Assembly (NCBI GenBank): GCA_015662325.1
Contig: DQUJ01000130.1
Coordinates: 1-5,556, forward strand
Direction: 5' to 3'
Origin: Leucothrix mucor
GTDB lineage: Bacteria > Pseudomonadota > Gammaproteobacteria > Thiotrichales > Thiotrichaceae
Length of the DNA: 5,556 nucleotides
Under the pieces are notes generated by a model, which saw only the letters and a program-made list of their open reading frames with translations, ran no database searches and was not told the DNA's origin. The position numbers and the translations under genes are program-made. Below are positions 1 to 5,556 of this stretch, piece by piece (within the stretch, counting starts at the first letter, position 1; the number at the start of each line of letters is the position of its first letter).

Positions 1-334
<334 letters not shown>

Positions 335-358
335 TTTTTTATAGGCTCCTATATTTTA
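335..358 (+). terminator. probable rnpB terminator region
   Basis: A run of six T at 335-340 follows directly after the 3' strand of RNase P helix P1, so P1 plus the U-run could itself terminate the transcript. Immediately after it, TATAGG (340-345) and CCTATA (348-353) form a short inverted repeat followed by TTTT, a possible back-up hairpin. The hairpin is weak (A/T-rich, 2-4 base loop), and the 5' strand of P1 lies outside the window, so the assignment is tentative. Confidence 0.45.
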
Positions 359-402
359 GGTGTTTGCAACATTTGATATATAAAAAATCACGCATATAGA
401 AT

Positions 403-462
403 GACTTTGAAAGCCTTACTTTGCCAAAGTCCTCTAAAGATTTAACTGATTTGGGCTTTTTT
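403..462 (+). terminator. hairpin cluster between convergent rnpB and LCIB-like gene
   Basis: Several overlapping stems are visible. GACTTTG (403-409) can pair with CAAAGTC (425-431). ACTTT (418-422) can pair with AAAGT (426-430) instead. AAAGCC (410-415) can pair with GGCTTT (454-459), which runs into a six-T tract (457-462), giving a plus-strand terminator shape with a long loop. It sits just past the stop codon of the minus-strand gene ending at 467, so it could serve either side. The long loop and competing pairings make function uncertain. Confidence 0.35.
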
Positions 463-466
463 ATGC

Positions 467-1588
467 TTATTCCCACATCATAGAATCAAGATTCACTTGG
501 TTTTCGTTTTTATCCGAACATTCCATTAGTGCTTGATATAACTCGTCTTGTTCAAGTATATGATGTTCACCATTACTATTTTGAATATAAGCTGCCCATG
601 GCACAAACTCACTGAGCGGAAAATGTTGCCCCGTTAAGGGCGAATAATCAATATTTAAGCCTGCAATATAGATCAGATTTTTTCCGTGATAACTCTCTTC
701 GCGCACGATGCTTCGGTAGGCTTTGTCGAATTCGATTTGCACATTAATTTCAGCGGCACTTAACATCGGGTTGCCAGAGGTAACCACCCACGGTAGATAT
801 TCGTGCAGGTTTTCTTCCATACGGTTAAAGTTGGATGTGTCGCGTTTGAAATCAAATAATGTTGGTTGCAAGTGTTTGCCAATGGGTTTTGGCTTATCTT
901 CTGGCCATTTATAACCTTGCTCTTTTAAAAATTCAATTAATTCATCGGATACAGGGTAAACGCGAGAGGTGCTCAAAATACTCTCAGGGTTTTCCATCTT
1001 CCCTGTTTCTTTATCGTGTTGAATTAAATCTTCTAAATGTAGAAAAAGGCCTTCTTTATAATCTTGATCGAATAATTGTTTGTCGATGGTAATCAGGTAT
1101 TGATCGCCTTGATCATTGGTTCGTTTTTGTAATAGTGTGTTTTCCTGTGCAAATTCGTATTCGCCTAAATACCATTCTAAGGTGGCGTGAACCATGCCGC
1201 AGTTAGAGGAAAAATGTTGATCTTCGGTTTGTAAACGGCGGTAACGCCCAAAACGTTGCGATTGCGGTTCATAGCCGACATGGCTAGCCTGAATAATCAC
1301 TAAATCTTTGCCGTGATGCGCATGGGGAGCGTGGCGACTGTGCGCCATAATGCCGCCGACTAAGCCATGATCGAATGGAAATGCGCCGAAATGTTTGCTC
1401 ATTAAAATGATGGGGAAACCTTGGCTTTCATCAGAACAAAATGCGCGCGAGGGAACAATTTTCCCTACTTCCATGCCTTGTTCAAGGCAGAAGTTGTAAA
1501 ATTTTGGCATGAATTTGTGATACGCAATGGTGTGATTTTCAATTTTGAAATCACCAAGAATGGAGCGTAGTTTTAGGTTTTTAATCAT
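467..1588 (-). CDS. LCIB/LCIC-type (beta-carbonic-anhydrase-like) protein with unknown C-terminal region
   Basis: The product has 373 residues, no signal peptide and no membrane segment, so it is probably cytoplasmic. Residues 45-140 resemble the LCIB/LCIC family, algal limiting-CO2-inducible proteins with a beta-carbonic-anhydrase fold that also occur in bacteria. The block runs CSDE (51-54), FGAFPFDHG (67-75), AHSRHAPHAHHG (82-93), LVIIQASHVGY (96-106), FGRYRRLQ (113-120) and SSNCG (127-131). By this alignment C51, H103 and C130 would be the zinc ligands and D53 the catalytic Asp. The Arg that partners this Asp in beta-class enzymes is not visible just after it, so activity is open. Residues about 145-373 match nothing I recognise. 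The ATG at 1588 is the only reasonable start because an in-frame TGA lies 12 bases upstream; no clear Shine-Dalgarno is present. It lies downstream of the aminotransferase gene, same strand. The family call comes from memory of motifs, not a search. Confidence 0.65.
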   Translation of the reverse strand: MIKNLKLRSILGDFKIENHTIAYHKFMPKFYNFCLEQGMEVGKIVPSRAFCSDESQGFPIILMSKHFGAFPFDHGLVGGIMAHSRHAPHAHHGKDLVIIQASHVGYEPQSQRFGRYRRLQTEDQHFSSNCGMVHATLEWYLGEYEFAQENTLLQKRTNDQGDQYLITIDKQLFDQDYKEGLFLHLEDLIQHDKETGKMENPESILSTSRVYPVSDELIEFLKEQGYKWPEDKPKPIGKHLQPTLFDFKRDTSNFNRMEENLHEYLPWVVTSGNPMLSAAEINVQIEFDKAYRSIVREESYHGKNLIYIAGLNIDYSPLTGQHFPLSEFVPWAAYIQNSNGEHHILEQDELYQALMECSDKNENQVNLDSMMWE

Positions 1589-1640
1589 AGTTTTTGTTCA
1601 AAGTAGCTAGTTAGTTTTTGATGCATTCTAAAAGAAAATA

Positions 1641-1723
1641 ATCCGCAGATTACACAGATTGCCGCAGATTAAAGAATGCTATTCTATGGGTTTAAGTCAT
1701 TTAATCTGCGCTAATCTGCGGAT
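1641..1723. repeat. inverted array of CGCAGATT units, large hairpin
   Basis: The left arm carries three tandem units of about ten bases (CCGCAGATTA at 1643-1652, a degenerate CACAGATTG at 1653-1661, CCGCAGATTA at 1662-1671). The right arm carries two inverted units (TTAATCTGCG at 1701-1710, TAATCTGCGG at 1712-1721). Two perfect stems result: 1641-1652 with 1712-1723 (12 bp) and 1663-1673 with 1700-1710 (11 bp). A ten-base bulge (1653-1662) holds the unpaired unit, and the apical segment of 26 bases includes a small AGAAT/ATTCT hairpin (1673-1677 with 1681-1685). On the minus strand the hairpin is followed by U-rich TATTTTCTTTT (1640-1630), so it could terminate or attenuate the aminotransferase transcript before the LCIB-like gene. 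From memory, CGCAGATTA-type units recur between genes in many bacterial genomes, but I cannot check copy number. Confidence 0.85.
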
Positions 1724-1735
1724 AAGTATTTATTG

Positions 1736-3025
1736 CTAGTTATCATAATAAGCAGCAATAGCTCGCCCAATTTTGTTCAGCGTGTCGGTAAAAACGGCAT
1801 CATCTTCTTGTAATAAAGTCATACGAAAGCCGTTAAGGTTAGAGCCGAAACCCGTTAGAGGAACAACACAAACGCCTTCTGAACCCATTAATTCATACGC
1901 AAATTGAAAATCTTCGGGCGTATCATTTTGTTCTAATGTATCAAGATAAACGCGTACTTCTTTATTGATAGAGTCTAGTTTTGCTTTAGGTAAATCAAAT
2001 AGCTCAATCACTAGATAAAATACGCCCTTAGGTTTATTCAATCGTACCTGCGGAATCTTTGCAAAAAAAGCGTCTGCTTCATCGGCACGGTGTTGATACT
2101 TTGCGATGCGTTGTGTTAAATAACGTTTGTATTCTGGGTGTTCATACAAATGCGGTAACACGACTTGGGGCAGGGTGGTGGAACAGACTTCTAGCATTTT
2201 GGTTAACAAAATCACATTAATAAAGTCGCTGAAGTTTTTATCTTTATCTGCGTTATACACTTCAATCCAACCACAACGTGAACCAGGCCATGGAATATCT
2301 TTACTGATGCCTTTCATACTGATGCCAGGCACATCGCCGATGACTTCATGGAGTAGCGTGGTTTTTATGCCATCAAAGGTCATGTGATGATAAATCTCAT
2401 CAAAGATCAAAAAACAGTCGTATTTTTTGGCAATGGCTACAATCTTTTCGAGTGTTTCGCGGCGGTAAACACTGCCCGTTGGATTGTTTGGGTTGATGAC
2501 TAAAATGGCGACTACGTGATCGTTATACTTAATTTTATTCTCAATTTCGTCTACATCTGGTTCCCAGTTATCTTCTGGGTTTAATGCGTAGGAAATAAAA
2601 GAACAGCCCGCATGCATAGATTCAGCCGTAGCATGAGAGGGGTAGGTAGGTGTCGGTATTAACACGCGCGCTTCTTGTGGTAACTTGTTCATTACCTTGT
2701 TAATTGCTTCACCCAGGCCATTAAAAAATAGAATGTCATCTACGCTACATTTTTTCTTATCAGAAAAATGTTCTAGTACATATTCGCGCGCACTAGTTGC
2801 TCCACGGGTTTCGGTATAGGCAAAACTTTGATCAGTGGCTACTTGCTCTTGGACTAAATCTTTCATCCAATCTGGCACATGTTCGCCAGCGGCAACGGGG
2901 TCGCCGATGTTTTCCCAGATCATAGAGAAATCGCCCAGCTTTTCGAGCTGTTTGCCAATGACAACGACTTCACGAATGGGGTAGCTTAAAAGTGCGTTGT
3001 CAGCGCGGAGTAGATTTTGTCGCAC
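1736..3025 (-). CDS. class I/II PLP-dependent aminotransferase (AlaA/AspC-like)
   Basis: This 429-residue cytoplasmic enzyme is a fold-type I pyridoxal-phosphate transaminase moving an amino group between an amino acid and a 2-oxo acid. Visible landmarks are an N-terminal YPIREVV segment (15-21), ENIGDPVAAGE (38-48), NPNNPTG (178-184, N181 the likely PLP contact), FDEIY (208-212, D209 and Y212 at the cofactor), GISKDIPWPGSR (239-250, K242 the Schiff-base lysine, R250 the likely phosphate contact) and GFRMTL (399-404, R401 the likely substrate-carboxylate arginine). All key residues are present. It is a little longer than E. coli AlaA (about 405), with extra sequence around 343-375. The substrate cannot be read from sequence; an alanine or branched-chain amino acid is plausible. 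The start is GTG at 3025, with GAAGA at 3032-3036 as Shine-Dalgarno and an in-frame stop just upstream. The LCIB-like gene follows 147 bases downstream on the same strand, separated by the CGCAGATT hairpin. Confidence 0.9.
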   Translation of the reverse strand: MRQNLLRADNALLSYPIREVVVIGKQLEKLGDFSMIWENIGDPVAAGEHVPDWMKDLVQEQVATDQSFAYTETRGATSAREYVLEHFSDKKKCSVDDILFFNGLGEAINKVMNKLPQEARVLIPTPTYPSHATAESMHAGCSFISYALNPEDNWEPDVDEIENKIKYNDHVVAILVINPNNPTGSVYRRETLEKIVAIAKKYDCFLIFDEIYHHMTFDGIKTTLLHEVIGDVPGISMKGISKDIPWPGSRCGWIEVYNADKDKNFSDFINVILLTKMLEVCSTTLPQVVLPHLYEHPEYKRYLTQRIAKYQHRADEADAFFAKIPQVRLNKPKGVFYLVIELFDLPKAKLDSINKEVRVYLDTLEQNDTPEDFQFAYELMGSEGVCVVPLTGFGSNLNGFRMTLLQEDDAVFTDTLNKIGRAIAAYYDN

Positions 3026-3340
3026 GGTTTGTCTTCATCTTTGTTTTAAACGAATCTTGATGGTAGCAGATTATTGCAATGAATAGCGTTTTTTACGTAA
3101 ACGATGTGTTATTTATGCAAGCAGATATTTGACTATTTTTATTATATAAAGATCTTTGCAATAGCGGATAATTATAGCAACATAAGAAATATGTTCCAGT
3201 GGATAAGCTTTATGTATTATTTATTGGTTTTAATAGAATTAGCCTTTAATTGATGACGTACTTTGTGTTTATACTGTTGTTATGAGGCTTTTACACGAGC
3301 GTATAATCTTCCCAATAAAGCGATTAAATTAACGACTGTT
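3026..3340. other. A+T-rich divergent intergenic region
   Basis: This 315-base stretch separates the divergently transcribed aminotransferase and lipoprotein genes and must carry both promoters. I see no credible gene or RNA in it. It contains two ten-base perfect palindromes, TTTACGTAAA (3092-3101, within the wider CGTTT/AAACG dyad 3087-3103) and AAAGATCTTT (3148-3157), which are possible operator sites. TTGCAAT followed by AGCG occurs twice (about 3074-3088 with an extra GAAT, and 3156-3165). Minus-strand TATAAT hexamers lie at 3141-3146 and 3171-3176, but neither has a recognisable -35, so the aminotransferase promoter is not assigned. Confidence 0.6.
3277..3307 (+). promoter_or_regulatory. 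candidate sigma-70 promoter of the DKNYY lipoprotein gene
   Basis: A perfect -10 hexamer TATAAT lies at 3302-3307. A partial -35, TTGTTA, lies at 3277-3282 with a long 19-base spacer. Transcription would begin near 3314, leaving a leader of about 27 bases before the ATG at 3341. The strong -10 and weak -35 make this plausible but unproven. Confidence 0.4.
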
Positions 3341-4153
3341 ATGAGTTATCTAAATTTTATTAAACGACTTTCTTTAGCGATAAGCTTATTAATCCTTACA
3401 TCTTGTAATAGCGAAAGTGCGAAAGAGAGCTTGCGTATAGCAAAAGAGAAAGGCTATGTAAATTATGAAGTATTAGATGACTCGGTTATTTATCATTATA
3501 TTTATCGTTCAGGAGTTAATTACTATATGGGAGAGGCGGCATCTTTTACTGTAAAAGAGGTTGATCCAAAAACATTAGTGGAACTGACCCAAAACTACGC
3601 AAAAGATAAGTCCCATGTCTTTCATAAAGGTCATAAATTAATAAAAAGAGATTCTAAAAGCTTTAGAGTGCTAGATAAACTTATTACTGCAGATAAATAC
3701 GGGGCGTATATGGATAATAAAATTATCAAGGGGAGTCATGGGCCCAGTTTTAAATTTATCGGAAGACAATACGGTGTAGATAATAATCAAATGTACTATT
3801 TAGCTGGTAACTTTTATAGGGTTTTAAAAGGGGTGGATACAAAAACGGCTAAGATAGTAGAGTGTGATAGCTGTTCAGATAGATATGTAGTCGATAAAAA
3901 ACATGTTTATTACCAAGGGGAATTAATGAAAGCAGTCAACGTAAAGGCATTTGAAGTTATTTCTGATCATTACTCAAAGGATGACGCGCATATATTTTAT
4001 GGAGCACAAAGAATAAAAAGTGCAGATTACCCTTCTTTTCACATGCTTAAACAATCTAAACCAAAAGGTAAAGTGCTATTCACTGCGGCAGATAAGAACA
4101 ATGAGTATGGCGTTGGTCATTATCACCAATTAATTGTTCATAAAAAGAAATAG
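3341..4153 (+). CDS. lipoprotein with five DKNYY-type repeats
   Basis: The 270-residue product starts with a type II signal peptide: basic residues K8 and R9, a hydrophobic core at 11-19 and a lipobox LTSC with the lipidated cysteine at C22. The +2 residue is Asn, not Asp, which favours the outer membrane under the Lol rule. The mature part consists of five imperfect repeats of 25-30 residues of the DKNYY family type, beginning near residues 86 (YAKDKSHVFHKG), 117 (ADKYGAYMDNK), 144 (YGVDNNQMYYLAG), 182 (YVVDKKHVYYQG) and 211 (YSKDDAHIFYG). The pattern is Asp-Lys/Asn, an aromatic strand, G, K/R, then a phi-x-hydrophobic end. The function of this family is unknown to me. The start is the ATG at 3341 because the signal peptide begins there and a good -10 lies at 3302-3307; the frame opens earlier at a TTG (3263) but that would bury the signal peptide. 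The Shine-Dalgarno is weak. The gene is visibly richer in A+T than its neighbours. Confidence 0.8.
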   Translation: MSYLNFIKRLSLAISLLILTSCNSESAKESLRIAKEKGYVNYEVLDDSVIYHYIYRSGVNYYMGEAASFTVKEVDPKTLVELTQNYAKDKSHVFHKGHKLIKRDSKSFRVLDKLITADKYGAYMDNKIIKGSHGPSFKFIGRQYGVDNNQMYYLAGNFYRVLKGVDTKTAKIVECDSCSDRYVVDKKHVYYQGELMKAVNVKAFEVISDHYSKDDAHIFYGAQRIKSADYPSFHMLKQSKPKGKVLFTAADKNNEYGVGHYHQLIVHKKK

Positions 4154-4156
4154 GCA

Positions 4157-4184
4157 GTTGAATTTTCTGGTTTTTTACCCATAT
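4157..4184 (+). promoter_or_regulatory. candidate sigma-32 (RpoH) heat-shock promoter of htpX
   Basis: GTTGAA at 4157-4162 matches the RpoH -35 core CTTGAA in five of six bases. ACCCATAT at 4177-4184 matches the -10 CCCCATnT in all but its first base. The spacer is 14 bases, the same as in the E. coli dnaK P1 promoter as I remember it. A housekeeping alternative overlaps it: TTGAAT (4158-4163), 18 bases, TATTAT (4182-4187). Either would start about 40 bases before the htpX ATG. HtpX is an RpoH-regulated heat-shock protein in E. coli. Confidence 0.6.
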
Positions 4185-4218
4185 TATAGGGTAGCTTGTT
4201 GAAATGTTTTTGATGAAT

Positions 4219-4224
4219 AGGAAA
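4219..4224 (+). promoter_or_regulatory. Shine-Dalgarno of htpX
   Basis: AGGAAA lies eight bases before the ATG at 4233 and supports that start codon. Confidence 0.75.
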
Positions 4225-4232
4225 CAAATAAA

Positions 4233-5141
4233 ATGAAACGTATGTTTTTATTAATGGCGACAAACTTCGCTATCATTACCGTGTTAGGGCTGGTTTGGTC
4301 TGTGCTCGATTCTTATTTTGGCTTAACAGCAAGAATGATGGCAGCGGGAATGCCTGCTGGTTTTAGTTATATCGCAATAATGTCGATAGCACTTGGTTTT
4401 GGTGGCGCTTTTATTAGTTTGTGGATGTCTAAAGGCGCGGCAAAACGCAGTATGGGCGTACAGGTGATTGATTCGCCTACCACCAAACAAGAACGCTGGT
4501 TGTTTAATGTAGTGCAACGCCAAGCGGAACGTGTTGGCATTGATATGCCAGAGGTCGGTATTTTTCAAGCTAATGAGCCAAATGCATTTGCTACTGGCGC
4601 ACGTAGAAATGACGCCTTGGTGGCCGTTAGTACAGGGCTGTTAGACCATATGACTGCGGACGAAGTAGAAGCCGTATTAGGACATGAATTAGCGCATGTT
4701 GCGAATGGCGATATGGTCACGCAGACTTTATTACAAGGCGTTATGAATACCTTTGTGTTCTTCTTCGCGCGTGTTATCGCGCACTTGGTAAATTCCGTCA
4801 TGTCAGGTAATCGTCAAGGCGGTAGTGGCGGCTTTGGTGCAACGTATTATATTGTCTCCATGGTTGCACAAGTCGGGCTTGGCTTTTTGGCAAATATGAT
4901 TGTGATGTGGTTTTCACGTTACCGCGAGTTTCATGCAGATAAAGGTGGTGCTGATTTAGCCGGTCGAGAGAAAATGATTGCGGCGTTACGTAAATTACAA
5001 CAGGTGAATCAACCGCATGACCTTCCTGGTGAAATGGCAGCGTTTGGTATCGCAGGTGGTTTAGGTCGCGGTATGAAGAAGTTATTGATGACGCATCCGC
5101 CCTTAGAAGAGCGTATTGCTGCGTTAGAGAATGCTAAATAA
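4233..5141 (+). CDS. htpX: HtpX, inner-membrane heat-shock zinc metalloprotease
   Basis: HtpX is an M48-family endoprotease that degrades misfolded membrane proteins on the cytoplasmic side of the inner membrane, working alongside FtsH. The 302-residue length fits the family (about 290-300). The N-terminus MKRMFLLMATNFAIITVLGL is typical. Four hydrophobic segments lie near 4-26, 44-64, 166-188 and 204-226. The zinc site is HELAH at 151-155, with E152 catalytic and H151 and H155 as ligands; the third ligand is E232 in SRYREFHAD (228-236). NAFATG (117-122) and the C-terminal THPPLEERIAAL (287-298) are family signatures. A Gly/Ser-rich linker (192-202) separates the third and fourth segments. 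All catalytic residues are intact. A sigma-32-like promoter lies in the short gap after the lipoprotein gene, and it could also be reached by read-through, as no clear terminator intervenes. The stop codon faces that of the converging chelatase gene four bases away. Confidence 0.97.
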   Translation: MKRMFLLMATNFAIITVLGLVWSVLDSYFGLTARMMAAGMPAGFSYIAIMSIALGFGGAFISLWMSKGAAKRSMGVQVIDSPTTKQERWLFNVVQRQAERVGIDMPEVGIFQANEPNAFATGARRNDALVAVSTGLLDHMTADEVEAVLGHELAHVANGDMVTQTLLQGVMNTFVFFFARVIAHLVNSVMSGNRQGGSGGFGATYYIVSMVAQVGLGFLANMIVMWFSRYREFHADKGGADLAGREKMIAALRKLQQVNQPHDLPGEMAAFGIAGGLGRGMKKLLMTHPPLEERIAALENAK

Positions 5142-5145
5142 CAAT

Positions 5146-5505
5146 TTAGGATTCTGCCTGCTCAAGTAAAGTAGAGGCAATGCTAGATGCGCTGCCAAGA
5201 TAGGGTGCAATAGAGATTTTTTTATCAGGCTGTTCTTTTTGTACTATTTCAACTTCTGCAGGTACATCTTTGGTTACGTGTCTACCTGCGGATAAAAAGT
5301 AGGGGAGTACAACCACTTCATCTGCACCCTGCGTAATTGCCTGACGAATACCATCGGGTATTAGGGGTTTTGCAAGTTCGAGAAACGCACAGCTTACTGC
5401 ATCAAAGTCATGATTCATCGTATTCATTCTCAGTGCTAATTCTCTTACTTCATCGTTCGATGCTTCACGTCGAGAACCGTGAGAAACTAATAATAAATAA
5501 CGCAT
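5146..5505 (-). CDS. cbiX: CbiX-type sirohydrochlorin chelatase, short single-domain form
   Basis: The 119-residue product is a small CbiX/SirB-family chelatase. These enzymes insert Co2+ or Fe2+ into sirohydrochlorin on the cobalamin or siroheme pathways in the cytoplasm. The diagnostic segments are LLLVSHGSRR (4-13, with metal-binding His9), FLELAKP (41-47, with Glu43) and VVVLPYFLSAGRHVTKDVP (64-82, with His76). The length fits the short one-domain forms, which act as homodimers, as opposed to two-domain proteins of about 250 residues. Which metal is used cannot be decided from sequence; with no other corrin or siroheme gene in view, the siroheme role is as likely as the cobalt role. The ATG at 5505 is preceded by AGGAT (5515-5519), a good Shine-Dalgarno about nine bases upstream. 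The 3' end converges on htpX without room for a separate terminator. Confidence 0.9.
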   Translation of the reverse strand: MRYLLLVSHGSRREASNDEVRELALRMNTMNHDFDAVSCAFLELAKPLIPDGIRQAITQGADEVVVLPYFLSAGRHVTKDVPAEVEIVQKEQPDKKISIAPYLGSASSIASTLLEQAES

Positions 5506-5514
5506 AAATGGAAT

Positions 5515-5519
5515 ATCCT
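5515..5519 (-). promoter_or_regulatory. Shine-Dalgarno of the cbiX-like gene
   Basis: AGGAT on the minus strand lies nine bases before the ATG at 5505 and supports this start. Confidence 0.65.
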
Positions 5520-5556
5520 AGATAACATTTTTATTTGTTCTATAATTGTGACTTAA

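Noticed and set aside
723..1092. Two overlapping plus-strand open frames (723-914 and 859-1092)
   Set aside because: They lie antisense to the LCIB-like gene, have no ribosome binding site and no recognisable motif; they are shadows of the coding strand.
2127..2387. Plus-strand open frame of 86 codons
   Set aside because: It is antisense to the aminotransferase gene across its conserved core, with no family features.
3263..3340. Earlier TTG start for the lipoprotein gene
   Set aside because: It would place 26 residues ahead of a complete signal peptide, and the likely TATAAT -10 at 3302-3307 lies downstream of it.
3285..3340. Possible integron attC-like or mobile fragment before the lipoprotein gene
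   Set aside because: No paired core sites or inverted arms of an attC could be found, only short A+T-rich similarity and an imperfect ACTGTT-ATGAG direct repeat.
4176..4193. TACCC/GGGTA inverted repeat as a terminator of the lipoprotein gene
   Set aside because: The T-run lies before the hairpin on the plus strand, and no U-tract follows it on either strand; the left arm also coincides with the promoter -10 element.
4323..4801. Two minus-strand open frames (4323-4568 and 4565-4801)
   Set aside because: Both are antisense to htpX, and their cysteine- and histidine-rich content is an artefact of reading the opposite strand.
5541..5546. Perfect TATAAT on the plus strand near the right edge
   Set aside because: No -35 match lies at a usable distance and no downstream gene is in the window, so a promoter cannot be supported.

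Overview
The window is a five-protein stretch of bacterial chromosome, most likely from a gammaproteobacterium of low-to-moderate G+C. The evidence is a class A RNase P RNA of the enterobacterial type at the left edge, an HtpX protease that aligns by eye with the E. coli protein, and a small CbiX-type chelatase. I cannot name the genus. No phage, IS, CRISPR, tRNA or rRNA gene is visible.

Layout, left to right. Positions 1-334 hold rnpB on the plus strand, cut by the window at its 5' end. After a 130-base intergenic stretch with hairpins come two minus-strand genes. The first met (467-1588) encodes a 373-residue protein whose N-terminal half looks like the LCIB/LCIC (limiting-CO2-inducible, beta-carbonic-anhydrase-like) fold, with a long C-terminal part I do not recognise. 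The second (1736-3025) encodes a class I/II PLP aminotransferase and is transcribed towards the first. The gap between them carries a striking inverted array of CGCAGATT units. A 315-base A+T-rich divergent intergenic region follows. Then come two plus-strand genes: a lipoprotein built of five DKNYY-type repeats (3341-4153) and htpX (4233-5141), a membrane heat-shock zinc protease. A minus-strand cbiX-like sirohydrochlorin chelatase gene (5146-5505) converges on htpX with only four bases between the stop codons.

How the genes relate. This looks like ordinary core chromosome with independent transcription units, not a dedicated pathway cluster. The aminotransferase and LCIB-like genes could be co-transcribed, but the hairpin between them may end or attenuate that transcript. 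The promoter region of htpX matches the heat-shock (sigma-32) pattern well, in agreement with the role of HtpX in envelope protein quality control.

The points most worth following up are the LCIB-like protein with its unknown C-terminal half, the CGCAGATT inverted repeat, the heat-shock promoter of htpX, and the repeat-built, A+T-rich lipoprotein.
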